Shown piece by piece: positions 34,388 to 43,130 of a stretch of 64,000 nt of DNA. The DNA is taken from positions 62,001 through 126,000 of the forward strand of contig VBKI01000053.1 of the NCBI GenBank assembly GCA_005879535.1, read 5' to 3'. The translations under genes and the position numbers were made by a program. This DNA is from Deltaproteobacteria bacterium. Its GTDB lineage: Bacteria > Myxococcota > Myxococcia > Myxococcales > 40CM-4-68-19. Within the stretch, counting starts at the first letter, position 1, and the number at the start of each line of letters is the position of its first letter. The notes under the pieces are model-generated. The model worked only from the letters and a program-made list of their open reading frames with translations. It searched no databases and was not told the origin of the DNA.

Positions 34388-36139
34388 ATGCCTGAAGCGG
34401 TGCGCCTGCGCGGCGCGACCAAGCGCTACGGCGCCTTCACCGCTCTCGATCACGTCGACCTCGACATCCACCGCGGCGAGGTCTTCGCGCTGCTCGGCCC
34501 CAATGGGGCCGGAAAGACGACCCTGATCAGCCTGGTGGCGGGAACCGCGCTCGCCAGCGAAGGCACCGTGGAGGTGCTCGGCCGCGACGTCGTGCGCGAC
34601 TATCGCTTCACCCGCCGCGCCGTCGGTCTGGTCCCGCAGGAGATCAACTTCGATCCCTTCTTCACCGTCGAAGAGACGCTCAGGTTCCAGGCCGGCTATT
34701 TCGGCGTACGGCTGGATGGCGCCCGCATCGACGCGATCCTGGGAAATCTCGGGTTGCGCGACAAGCGCAACGCGAATACGCGAGCACTCTCCGGCGGAAT
34801 GAAGCGGCGCCTCCTGATCGCCAAGGCGTTGGTGCACGATCCGCCGGTGCTCTTCCTCGACGAGCCGACCGCGGGCGTCGACGTCGAGCTGCGACGCGAC
34901 CTCTGGGCCTACGTGAAGCGGCTCGCCGCCGCGGGCACCACGGTAGTCCTCACCACCCATTACCTCGAGGAGGCCGAGGAGCTCGCCGACCGCATCGGCG
35001 TGATCAAGAACGGCAGGCTGCTCGTGGTCGAGGACAAGCAGGAGCTGATCGCGCGGCATTCGCGGCGGACGGTCCGTCTCGCCCTGGAGCAGCCGGTCGG
35101 GACACTGCCGGCGTCGCTCGCCGCCGCCGGCGCGGCGCTGGCGGACGGGGGCGCCGCGGTGGTGCTCACGCCGCGGATGGGAGAGCCGCTGGCCGCGCCG
35201 CTGCAGGCGTTGGCTGCATCGGGGCTGCGGATCAACGACGTGCAGACGCGGGAACCGCGGCTGGAGACGGTGATCGTCGAGCTGCTCAACTCGCCGACGC
35301 CGGTTGCCCAGGCCACGAACGGAGCCACGGCGCTGGAGCGGCCGGTCCCGCCGCTGCCGCCGCCGGGGCCGCCGATCGAATCGACGCTCGGGGTGCGCAC
35401 GCTGTACGAGAAGGAAGTGAAGCGCTTCTTGCGCGTGCCCGGGCAGACCATCCTCTCGCCCCTGATCACCACCGCGCTCTACTTCGTCGTCTTCGGATGG
35501 TCCCTCGGTGGACGGCTGCGCGAGGTGGAAGGGGTGCCCTACATCCGCTTCCTCGTGCCGGGCCTGGTGATGCTCGGCATCATCAACAACGCGTTCCTCA
35601 ACACCAGCTCGTCGCTGTTCATCATGAAGCTGCAGGGCACCATCGTGGACCTGTTGGTGACCCCGCTCACCTACTTGGAGATCCTCGCCGCGTTCCTCGC
35701 CGCGGGCGCCACCCGCGCGCTGATCGTGGGAGGAATGACCTGGGCCACCGCCGCCCTCTTCATCGGTCCCGAGGTGCCGCATCCCCTGGAAGCGCTCTTC
35801 GCGGGCGTGGTCGTGTCGCTCGGCTTCTCCGCCGCGGGCCTCATCGTCGCCCTCTGGGCGGACAAGTTCGAGCAGGTGAACTTCATCCCCACCTTCGTGA
35901 TCACGCCGCTCGCTTTCCTCGGCGGCGTCTTCTACTCCGCGGCCATGCTGCCGGCGACGTTCCGCGTCGTGCTCCACTTCAATCCCATCTATTACATGAT
36001 CGAGGCGATGAGGTTCGCGCTCATCGGCCATACCGTGGAGCGGCCGTGGGCGGGCTTCTCGGTCATGGTCGGCATCGCGGCCATCCTCGTGGTCTGGGCG
36101 CTGCGCCTGCTTCGCAACGGCTACAAGCTGCGCGCCTGA
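34388..36139 (+). CDS. ABC-2 type exporter, ATPase fused to permease
   Basis: 583 residues. Residues 1 to about 235 are an ABC ATPase: GPNGAGKTT, signature LSGGMKRRL, LFLDEPTAGVD and the H-loop His in TTHYLEEAEE. A Pro-rich linker (ERPVPPLPPPGPP, about 317-330) leads to an ABC-2 membrane domain with six predicted helices and FNPIYYMIEAMRFALIG near the end. The YadG/YadH pair of E. coli carries these as two proteins; here they form one frame. It probably exports a drug, lipid or polysaccharide. The ATG at 34388 lacks a strong ribosome site. The longer upstream frame overlaps the divergent RRM gene and is rejected. Confidence 0.88.
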   Translation: MPEAVRLRGATKRYGAFTALDHVDLDIHRGEVFALLGPNGAGKTTLISLVAGTALASEGTVEVLGRDVVRDYRFTRRAVGLVPQEINFDPFFTVEETLRFQAGYFGVRLDGARIDAILGNLGLRDKRNANTRALSGGMKRRLLIAKALVHDPPVLFLDEPTAGVDVELRRDLWAYVKRLAAAGTTVVLTTHYLEEAEELADRIGVIKNGRLLVVEDKQELIARHSRRTVRLALEQPVGTLPASLAAAGAALADGGAAVVLTPRMGEPLAAPLQALAASGLRINDVQTREPRLETVIVELLNSPTPVAQATNGATALERPVPPLPPPGPPIESTLGVRTLYEKEVKRFLRVPGQTILSPLITTALYFVVFGWSLGGRLREVEGVPYIRFLVPGLVMLGIINNAFLNTSSSLFIMKLQGTIVDLLVTPLTYLEILAAFLAAGATRALIVGGMTWATAALFIGPEVPHPLEALFAGVVVSLGFSAAGLIVALWADKFEQVNFIPTFVITPLAFLGGVFYSAAMLPATFRVVLHFNPIYYMIEAMRFALIGHTVERPWAGFSVMVGIAAILVVWALRLLRNGYKLRA

Positions 36140-36299
36140 ATATTCTGCGGCTACGTGCGGTGGCGCGTGTCGAGTGCTGTGCATCTGGAATCAAGTGGCC
36201 TCTTGGGCTCGTACGGCTGTCGACAGAAGCAGGCTCGCCGCCCCAAAAAATGTTGGGACGACGCCACATGCATGTGTAGTGATGGCTGTGCGAGGCGTC

Positions 36300-36671
36300 A
36301 TGAACGTCCGAACCATGAGTGCAGGAGTGGCAGGAATCGCAACGGCGATTGCCCTCCTGTCCTGTGGCGAAGGTGTGTCGGGTCGCGCACCCATCGAGAC
36401 ATGCAGTGGTGTGCGGCCTCCATCAAGACTATTGCTTCATCCCGACAACGGAGTCCCAGGCGAGTACATCGTCGTCTTTTACGACTCGGTCCCGGATATT
36501 CCGGGCACGGCAAATTCGCTGGCCACGAAATACTCGGGACGGATCCTGTTCGTCTATGAAACCGCGCTCCACGGATTTGCGCTCGATGTCGCTGATTCGG
36601 CCGCAGTCGCAATCTCGAACGAGCCGACGGTCTGTTGGGTCGAGCAGAGCACGTACGGCCATGGCGACTAG
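36300..36671 (+). CDS. Lipoprotein with stand-alone inhibitor I9-like domain
   Basis: 123 residues. The N-terminal signal ends in ALLSC (lipobox; Cys20), then a short spacer and a domain PGEYIVVFYDSV, YETALHGFALDVAD, VCWVEQ. This matches the propeptide/inhibitor I9 fold of subtilisins, but no protease domain follows. The ATG at 36300 has GAGGCG upstream; ATGs further upstream give non-lipoprotein extensions. The gene is visibly less GC-rich than its neighbours, hinting at recent acquisition. It converges on the M30-like protease gene with only 12 nt between them. A role as protease inhibitor or chaperone is inferred. Confidence 0.7.
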   Translation: MNVRTMSAGVAGIATAIALLSCGEGVSGRAPIETCSGVRPPSRLLLHPDNGVPGEYIVVFYDSVPDIPGTANSLATKYSGRILFVYETALHGFALDVADSAAVAISNEPTVCWVEQSTYGHGD

Positions 36672-36683
36672 CGCAGGTGCTGA

Positions 36684-38375
36684 TCAGCGGACCGGAAGCG
36701 TCCCGCTCGTGCGCACCACCACGACGTAAGGGGCCGTCTCTTCGCGGCTGCGTACCACCACGCGCGCCGGCCCTCCCAACCCGGTACCCGACGTCACCGC
36801 CGCGATGCCGTCGTTGCGCAGCGTCACGGTCCCGGGAGCGCGGGTATCCAGATGGCGCAGCCGGTCGTGGAGCGGCGACCAGGAGGTCCCCGAGAAGCTG
36901 TAAGGCGAACCCGGCTCGTTCGAGAGGAGCAGCGCCGTCGCCCACTCCGCCATCGCCATCGGCAGCGGAAGGCCCAGCGTCGTTTCCAGACCATCGACTC
37001 CGCCGGGGCCCGCGTTGAGCCGTCCCGCGAGACCCGTCCCCATCCGATCGGTGAAGAGCCGCAGGAAGCTGTGCGCTCCCTGGTAGTTGCCGATGGGATC
37101 CCCTTCCCAGCGCGTCAGGCTGCGGCCGTCATAACCGCGAAGCTGACCCGCCCCACGGCGCAGATAGGTGGCGCCTTCGGCGCGCCCGGTGGCCCCGTTC
37201 CAGCCGTAGCCAGCCAGGTCTTCCGCGACCTTCGAGAGCGCCTCGTTGATCCACGTCTGTTCGGGCCCGTCGCAGGAGCGCTCCACGCAGCGGTGGGCGA
37301 AGTTCAGCAGATGCTGCATCTCGTGCGCGACCGTCGCGGGGTATACGCGGGCGAAGAGGTCTGCTGCGGCGTACCCGTTGGCCGCGCCGTTGCCGGGATC
37401 GTTCAGGTAGACGATCTCGCCGTGGTTCGATCCTCCCCCGCTGCACTGTGGCGAATCGTCCCGCGCTCGCACAAGATCGGCGTTGCCGAAGTAACCGATC
37501 AGCCACCCGCCGTTGAGATGCGCGCCGAGCTCGTGCGTGATGAGGACCGTGAGCTTCCCGCTGGCGTCGACGTCGGTGGGAAGGCCGAATGCAGAAGTCA
37601 CTGCCGGCCAGACGGTCTCCTCGAACGCCTGCGCGAGCGGCTGCAGCGCGGGTACCTCGTACTCTCCGAGATCGTCGTCGTCGACGTACATCTCGGCGTG
37701 CGCGGTCGCGATCGCGAGCGTCGCCGCCTTGCGTACGTGGTGCGAGAAGTCGAGACCCTGGACGACGCAGAACGATCGGCGCGCACCGGGCTCGAGCGCT
37801 TCCACCGGCGCAGGCCGCTCGAGCGCGAGCGCGGCTTCACGCGCGCGGACGATCTCGTGCAACGCAGGCGGCGCGGCGGCCCCGGCGACGCTGAGCTCCG
37901 CGGCCTGCACCGGCGGATCCGCCGCGCCGTCGACGACCACCTCCGCCTGCGCTGCGTCGCTGCCGCCGAAGTTCACGAGCAGGACTCCGAGCCGCTCCGT
38001 CGCCGCGAGCCGGGTGAAGCTCGCGCTCAACTCGCCGCGACGGAAATCCCAGGGAGCGAAGATCTGCCACGCAGCCCCGGTGCCGCCTTCATCGCCCGCG
38101 CTGACGATGCCGATGGCGCGGCCCCCGGGAAGAGCGTCGACCCAGACGCCGGATGCAGACCCGCGGAGCGAAGCGCGCGTTCCCTGGACGAAGATGGCAT
38201 CCGATGCGCTGGTCGAGCTGTCGAGATCGGCGAGTTGTACGCGGTGCGCGGCGAGGACGAACGAGGAGCTCCAGGAGACCTCGACGCCAGAGTTTCGCGC
38301 GGACGCGCGCACGTCCCGGGGCCGCATCGATCCGCCGCAGGCGACGGCCGCGAGCAGGCAGACGCTGAAGCGCAT
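36684..38375 (-). CDS. M30-family-like zinc metalloprotease lipoprotein
   Basis: 563 residues. The signal ends LLAAVACGG with lipidated Cys13. The catalytic motif is VAHEMQHLLNF (His351, Glu352, His355), the M30 (hyicolysin) pattern, followed by INEALSKVAEDLAGYG with another acidic residue. Upstream, SFCVVQG and LITHELGAHLNGGWLIGYF are also M30-like. It would act at the cell surface or be released. The ATG at 38375 lacks a strong ribosome site. The N-terminal third (about 20-190) is not recognised. The I9-like lipoprotein at its 3' end could be a partner, though I9 domains classically inhibit serine proteases. Confidence 0.78.
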   Translation of the reverse strand: MRFSVCLLAAVACGGSMRPRDVRASARNSGVEVSWSSSFVLAAHRVQLADLDSSTSASDAIFVQGTRASLRGSASGVWVDALPGGRAIGIVSAGDEGGTGAAWQIFAPWDFRRGELSASFTRLAATERLGVLLVNFGGSDAAQAEVVVDGAADPPVQAAELSVAGAAAPPALHEIVRAREAALALERPAPVEALEPGARRSFCVVQGLDFSHHVRKAATLAIATAHAEMYVDDDDLGEYEVPALQPLAQAFEETVWPAVTSAFGLPTDVDASGKLTVLITHELGAHLNGGWLIGYFGNADLVRARDDSPQCSGGGSNHGEIVYLNDPGNGAANGYAAADLFARVYPATVAHEMQHLLNFAHRCVERSCDGPEQTWINEALSKVAEDLAGYGWNGATGRAEGATYLRRGAGQLRGYDGRSLTRWEGDPIGNYQGAHSFLRLFTDRMGTGLAGRLNAGPGGVDGLETTLGLPLPMAMAEWATALLLSNEPGSPYSFSGTSWSPLHDRLRHLDTRAPGTVTLRNDGIAAVTSGTGLGGPARVVVRSREETAPYVVVVRTSGTLPVR

Positions 38376-38571
38376 CTCGATCGATCAACCACGGCGCCCC
38401 GGCTTGCTCCGAATAAAAAGCCAGAAGAGAAACTCGCCGTCCGGCCGATGCGCGTAGAACCCACATGCCCTCACCTGCGTGCCAATCAGTTGAAATCATT
38501 TGGAATCCACCGCCTCCCCAGCTCGCGGGTTGGTACTGTTGCGGGCGTGATTCGGCTGCTGTTCGTGTAGC

Positions 38572-39627
38572 TCAGTAGATCCAGAGCGATTCCGCAGGCA
38601 GTCCGAGAAAGCGGGGGCCCTGCGCCGGCGGCGTGGCCGCCCATGCCCGCAGTCGCAGGTCTCCGGCACGGTAGAGATGATCCCACCGCTCGCCGAGGTA
38701 CACCGCCGTCTCCAGTTGCGCCGGTACGCGGTTCTCGCCGGGCGCGTCGTGGATGCCGACGCGCTCGAGCCGGATGACCGCAATGGCCTCGTCACCGCCG
38801 CGCTTTTCCGTCTGCAGCTGACCCCAGAGCTCCCAACCGGTACCGCTGATCCGCGCCCGTGACCCGCGGACCTCCGCGATACGGCCGGCGATCCGGTTGT
38901 TCGATCCCATGAACTCCGCGGCGAAGAGCGTCCGGGGGCGGTCGTAGATCTCCTCCGGAGCCCCTTCCTGCACCGTGCGCCCCTGGTCAAGAAGCAGGAC
39001 GCGGTCGGCGAGCGCGAGCGCCTCCACCTGATCGTGGGTGACGCAGACCGCGCTGATCTGCAGCCGCTCGATCAGCTCGCGCAGCCAGACGCGCGCCTCC
39101 TCGCGGAGCTTCGCGTCCAGATTGGAGAGCGGCTCGTCGAGAAGGAGCAGCGGCGGGTTGTAGACGATGGCGCGCGCGAGCGCGACGCGCTGCTGCTGCC
39201 CGCCGGAAAGCTGGTGCGGATAGCGGGAGCCCATGGTCTCGAGCCCGATCTCGCCCAGCGCCTTCAGCGCCCGTTCCCGCATCTCCGTCCCCGGCACCCG
39301 CCGGACCCGCAAGGGATACTGGACGTTCTCCAGCACCGTACGGTGCGGCCAGAGCGCGTAGGACTGGAAGACGAGGCCGAGCCCCCGCTGCTCCGCCGGC
39401 ACCGCCGCTCTTGCTGCCCCGTCGAACAACGTCCGCTCGCCGAGGCGGATGACGCCCGAGTCGGGGTGATCGAGCCCCGCGATGGCCCGGAGCAGCGTGG
39501 TCTTGCCGCTGCCGGAAGGGCCGAGCAGCGCCACCACGTCGCCGCGCTTGAGGGTGAAGGAGACTCCCTTGAGGACCTGGTTGTCCCCCAGCCGCTTGTG
39601 CACATCGGAAACGACGAGGTCATTCAT
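38572..39627 (-). CDS. ABC transporter ATP-binding protein (AfuC/FbpC type)
   Basis: 351 residues. Walker A GPSGSGKT at 36-43, Q-loop VFQSYALWPH, signature LSGGQQQRVALARA, Walker B LLLLDEPLSNLD and the switch His in CVTHDQVEALALAD. A C-terminal TOBE-like domain (about 250-351) is typical of iron, spermidine and sugar-phosphate importers. It energises uptake together with the two genes upstream. It overlaps the permease gene by 8 nt. It is the last gene of the operon; the 196 bp downstream hold no gene and no convincing terminator, only a T-rich stretch. Confidence 0.92.
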   Translation of the reverse strand: MNDLVVSDVHKRLGDNQVLKGVSFTLKRGDVVALLGPSGSGKTTLLRAIAGLDHPDSGVIRLGERTLFDGAARAAVPAEQRGLGLVFQSYALWPHRTVLENVQYPLRVRRVPGTEMRERALKALGEIGLETMGSRYPHQLSGGQQQRVALARAIVYNPPLLLLDEPLSNLDAKLREEARVWLRELIERLQISAVCVTHDQVEALALADRVLLLDQGRTVQEGAPEEIYDRPRTLFAAEFMGSNNRIAGRIAEVRGSRARISGTGWELWGQLQTEKRGGDEAIAVIRLERVGIHDAPGENRVPAQLETAVYLGERWDHLYRAGDLRLRAWAATPPAQGPRFLGLPAESLWIY

Positions 39628-41293
39628 GGACGCGCACCCCGAGCCGCAGCGCGACGGCGAGACCGACGCCGACCAGCAGCACGTTGACGACCGCGAGCGC
39701 GCTCACCGTGTCGACCGCGCCCGTCGCCCACAGAGACACCATCAGCGAACCGATCACCTCGCTGCCGGGGGCCAACAGGTAGACGCCGGTGGAATACTCG
39801 CGGACGAAGATGAGGAAGATGAGGAGCCAGCTCCCGAGGAGTCCGAAGCGCACCAGGGGGAGCGTCACCTCGCGCGTCACTCGCCCGCGTGAGGCGCCCG
39901 CGGTGAACGCCGCCTCCTCGAGCTCGGGAGAGATCTGCAACAGCGCGCTGGAGATCAGGCGCATGCCGTAAGCCAGCCACACCACGCTGTAAGCCAGCCA
40001 CAGACTGACGGGCGTCGCGCGCAGCGGCGCGATGGGCTTGACGAAGAGGAAGACCCAGAAGAAGGCGAGGCCGGCGACGAGCCCGGGCATGCCGCGCGGA
40101 ACCATCGCCAGGTAGTCCATCACCCGCGCCCAGCCGCTCTGCCAACGATGCGTGGCCAACGCGATCGCGGCGTAGCAGGCCACCGCAAGCGCCCCTCCGA
40201 CGACGCCGATGAGCAGCGTGTTGCCGACGCCGCGAACGAGGTTCGGATACTCGAGGAGCTCGGTGAAGTGGTCGAGCGTGAGCACCTCCGCCAGTCGCAC
40301 GCCTTCGCCCCAGGTCGTCACCACCGACCGCAAGACCACGCCGGCGAGCGGCGTCACCACCGTGACCGCGAGCCAGGCGAGAACGAGGGCAAGCGCCGCC
40401 CAGCGCCAGCCACCGATGCGCAGCGGACTGGCCCGCGCGGCTTTCCCCCGGACGGACACGTACCGGTTCGCCACGCCGAGAAGCCGGCGCTGCATCCACA
40501 CCAGCGGAAACGCGATCAACATGATGACGACCGCCACCACGGCCATCAGCTGGTAGGACGGCACACCGAGGCGGTTGGTGAGCTTGTACAGGTACGTCGA
40601 GAGGACCAGCAGCCCTTCGGGATCGCCGAGGATGAGAGGCAACCCGAACAGCTCGAACCCAAGGAAGAACACCAGCACCCCGCTGTACAGCAGCGCGGGC
40701 CAGACCATGGGAAGGCTGATGGTGAGCGCGATCCGGCCGCTGCTCGCGCCCGCGACCCGCGCCGCCTCTTCGAGGTCCGCTCCGACCGCCCGCAGGGTCG
40801 ACGAGGCATACAGATAGACGTGGGGAATGTGCGTGAGCCCGGCGATGACGGTGACGCTTGCCAGCGAGTACAGGTTCCAGGGCTCGCGCCCGATCATCCC
40901 GCGCACCGGAACGGTGAAGAAGCCTACGGGCCCTACGGCGACGACGTATCCGAAGGCGATCACCACCGGCGACAGGAAGATGGGCACGAGCAGCGCCGGC
41001 TCCAGCCAGCGGCGGCCGGGAAGGTCGGTGCGCACGACCAGGAACGCGAGGAGTGCTCCGAGCGGGACCGCGATGGCCGTCATCCCCGCGGCGACGATGA
41101 GGGTGCTCCCGAACGCGCGGTGGAAGTCGGTGTCGATGAACACGAACTGATACGCGGAAAGCGACAGCTTCGAGCTGGCCTGGAAGAACGGACCGTCGAG
41201 AAAGCTCTGGTAGAGGATGATGACGAGGGGAGCGAGGACGGCGGCAGCCGCCAGCAACACCACCGCCACCCGGCTCCACGACCCGCGGCCCAC
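39620..41293 (-). CDS. ABC transporter permease, duplicated-domain (AfuB/FbpB type)
   Basis: 557 residues with about 12 transmembrane helices in two homologous halves, each with an EAA loop: DLEEAARVAGASSGRIALTI in the first half and ELEEAAFTAGASRGRVTREV in the second. This two-in-one permease is typical of FbpB/AfuB. The GTG start at 41293 lies 2 nt after the substrate-binding gene's stop, without a strong ribosome site, so coupling is likely. It imports the ligand delivered by the periplasmic protein. Confidence 0.9.
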   Translation of the reverse strand: MGRGSWSRVAVVLLAAAAVLAPLVIILYQSFLDGPFFQASSKLSLSAYQFVFIDTDFHRAFGSTLIVAAGMTAIAVPLGALLAFLVVRTDLPGRRWLEPALLVPIFLSPVVIAFGYVVAVGPVGFFTVPVRGMIGREPWNLYSLASVTVIAGLTHIPHVYLYASSTLRAVGADLEEAARVAGASSGRIALTISLPMVWPALLYSGVLVFFLGFELFGLPLILGDPEGLLVLSTYLYKLTNRLGVPSYQLMAVVAVVIMLIAFPLVWMQRRLLGVANRYVSVRGKAARASPLRIGGWRWAALALVLAWLAVTVVTPLAGVVLRSVVTTWGEGVRLAEVLTLDHFTELLEYPNLVRGVGNTLLIGVVGGALAVACYAAIALATHRWQSGWARVMDYLAMVPRGMPGLVAGLAFFWVFLFVKPIAPLRATPVSLWLAYSVVWLAYGMRLISSALLQISPELEEAAFTAGASRGRVTREVTLPLVRFGLLGSWLLIFLIFVREYSTGVYLLAPGSEVIGSLMVSLWATGAVDTVSALAVVNVLLVGVGLAVALRLGVRVHE

Positions 41294-41295
41294 GG

Positions 41296-42393
41296 CTACT
41301 TCGTCCCGAGCGCTTGCTGCCACTGCTTGAGGAACTCCAGCCGCTTCGCCTGGTCGAGGTAGACGAGGAGCGACGGTCCGACCGGAAGCGGCTTCAACGT
41401 CCCGCCCAGCTCCTTGGTCAGCGCCGAGGCGGTGGCCTCGCCTTCGACGTCGTCGCGGATGGAGAAGAGCATCGCCTTCGCCAGCAGCCGCTGCCCGCGC
41501 TTCGAGAGCAGGTAATCGAGGAACACCTTGGCGCCGTTCGGGTGCTTGGCGTTCTTCGGAATCAGGGCAATGCGTGACATCACGAGCGTGTAGTCCTTCG
41601 GGTACGCGATGGCGATGGAGGGGTCCTTCTTCTGCCGCGCGAGCGCGTACGATCCGAAGATGTTGAATCCAAGCAGGTGCTCTCCCGACCCGATCCGCTC
41701 GAGCATCGCCCCGACGCTGGTGTAGAGCTTCACGCCGACGCGGCCGTACGCCCGCTCCGTCTGGGCGAAGTTCGGATCCAGGCGCGAGTCCTGGGTAATG
41801 AGGAGGAACCCGATCCCGCTCCGCTCCGGATCGTACGAGGTCACCTTCCCCTTGAAGCGATCGGGATTCGACTCCAGCGCCTTGACGAGGTCCGAGTGCG
41901 AGTGCGGCACCTCCTCGGGCTTGAGCAGACGCTTGTTGTACACGAAGACGATGGGCTCGAACGTGGTGGCGAACGCCTCGTTCCGCCAGACGGCCCACTT
42001 GGGCAGGTGAGAGGCCTCGGGCGTGGGGTACGCCTGCGCGACCGCGTCGTTGGCGAGCTTGACCTGAAGGTCCATCGCCGAGCTCCAGAGGAGATCGCCC
42101 GCCACCGAACCCGCGGCCGCCTCGCTGATCACCCGGTTGTAGAGCTCGGTGCTGTTCATGTCCGTGTACTCGACCGGAATCTTCGGATAGAGCGAGGCGA
42201 AGTCCTTGAGCAGCGGCTGCACCAGCGCGGAGTCGGTGGTCGAGTAGATCGTCAGCTTTCCTTCCTGCTCGGCGGCGGAGATGACGTCCTTGGCGGTGCC
42301 GGGACGCTCCTCCTCGGCAGCGGTCGCATGACGCGGGATGGCGACGCAGAAGAGCAGGAGTGCGAAGGCGAGCGCTCGAGTGGGTTGCCGCAT
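41296..42393 (-). CDS. ABC transporter substrate-binding protein (AfuA/FbpA-like)
   Basis: 365 residues with a signal peptide (hydrophobic AFALLLFCVAIP, cleavage near ATAAEEE). The periplasmic binding fold includes KLTIYSTTDSALVQPLLKDF and VEYTDMNSTELYNR. At the position where ferric-binding FbpA has its Tyr-Tyr pair (NYYW), this protein reads FNIFGSYALA, so it lacks the iron dyad. Sugar-phosphate (AfuA) or organophosphate binding is more likely than Fe3+, and the nearby OprP/OprO-like porin fits that. GGAGGAA precedes the ATG. A promoter and operator lie just upstream. Confidence 0.85.
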   Translation of the reverse strand: MRQPTRALAFALLLFCVAIPRHATAAEEERPGTAKDVISAAEQEGKLTIYSTTDSALVQPLLKDFASLYPKIPVEYTDMNSTELYNRVISEAAAGSVAGDLLWSSAMDLQVKLANDAVAQAYPTPEASHLPKWAVWRNEAFATTFEPIVFVYNKRLLKPEEVPHSHSDLVKALESNPDRFKGKVTSYDPERSGIGFLLITQDSRLDPNFAQTERAYGRVGVKLYTSVGAMLERIGSGEHLLGFNIFGSYALARQKKDPSIAIAYPKDYTLVMSRIALIPKNAKHPNGAKVFLDYLLSKRGQRLLAKAMLFSIRDDVEGEATASALTKELGGTLKPLPVGPSLLVYLDQAKRLEFLKQWQQALGTK

Positions 42394-42423
42394 CGGGTTC
42401 CTCCAGGCAGCAGTTGTCGTGGC

Positions 42424-42457
42424 ATCATAGGGACGCTCGCTTTCATATCCCTTTCAT
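42424..42457 (-). promoter_or_regulatory. Response-regulator direct repeat plus -10 element of the transporter operon
   Basis: Minus strand: ATGAAA (42457-42452), 5 nt, ATGAAA (42446-42441), 11 nt, then TATGAT as -10 (42429-42424). This is the layout of OmpR-family class II sites such as the PhoP box (hexamer-N5-hexamer about 11-12 nt upstream of -10). Transcription would start near 42418, 25 nt before the transporter ATG. No -35 consensus is present, which fits activation by the divergent regulator. Confidence 0.65.
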
Positions 42458-42464
42458 GGGTCCG

Positions 42465-43130
42465 ATGCGGCTGCTTCTGGTCGAGGACAACGAAACGCTC
42501 GCCGCCAACGTGGCGAAGACCTTCCGGGCAAAAGGCTACGCCGTCGATGCGGTGGGCACCGCCGATGACGCGCGCGCCGCCTTGGGGACGCAGCCCTATG
42601 ACCTCTTGATCCTCGACCTTGGTCTGCCGGACGGCGACGGGCTGGACCTGGTCCGGCGGCTGCGGCGCGCGAGATCGCGGCTTCCCGTCCTGGTGCTCAC
42701 CGCCCGCGCTTCGCTGCAGAGCCGGGTGACCGGGCTGAACACGGGGGCGGACGACTACCTCGTCAAACCGTTCGCCCTCGAGGAGCTGGAGGCACGGGCG
42801 GGAGCCCTGATCCGCCGTGGCGTGGGCGGTTCTGGCGCGGTCCTCAGCCACGGCCGGCTGACGCTCGACACCGCCGGACGGATCGCGGCGCTCGAGGGTG
42901 TCGCCCTCGACCTCCCCCGGCGGGAGCTCTGCCTTCTGGAGCTGCTTCTGCTCCGGGCCGGGCAGGTGGTGCAGAAGCAAGTCCTGCTGGAGAAGCTCTT
43001 CTCCTACGACGAGGACGCCGGCCTGAACGCGATCGAGATTTACGTGCACCGGCTGCGCAAGAAGCTGGAGCCCGCCGGGATCCGCATCCGCACCATCCGC
43101 GGTCTCGGATACCTCCTGGAGAACCCGTGA
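42465..43130 (+). CDS. OmpR-family response regulator (TctD/QseB-like)
   Basis: 221 residues. Receiver domain with phospho-acceptor Asp51 in LILDLGLPDGDG and Lys in DYLVKPF; winged-helix C-terminus with DLPRRELCLLELLLLRAGQV and IEIYVHRLRKKLEPAG. The ATG at 42465 begins MRLLLVEDN as in relatives; an ATG at 42456 lies inside the direct repeat and is less likely. It is divergent from the AfuA-like transporter operon and probably binds the repeat between them. GTGA overlap couples it to the sensor kinase. Confidence 0.92.
   Translation: MRLLLVEDNETLAANVAKTFRAKGYAVDAVGTADDARAALGTQPYDLLILDLGLPDGDGLDLVRRLRRARSRLPVLVLTARASLQSRVTGLNTGADDYLVKPFALEELEARAGALIRRGVGGSGAVLSHGRLTLDTAGRIAALEGVALDLPRRELCLLELLLLRAGQVVQKQVLLEKLFSYDEDAGLNAIEIYVHRLRKKLEPAGIRIRTIRGLGYLLENP

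Noticed and set aside
36240-36265. CCCCAAAAAATG stretch as a terminator for the ABC fusion
   Set aside because: The A run is not preceded by a convincing hairpin in the right orientation.
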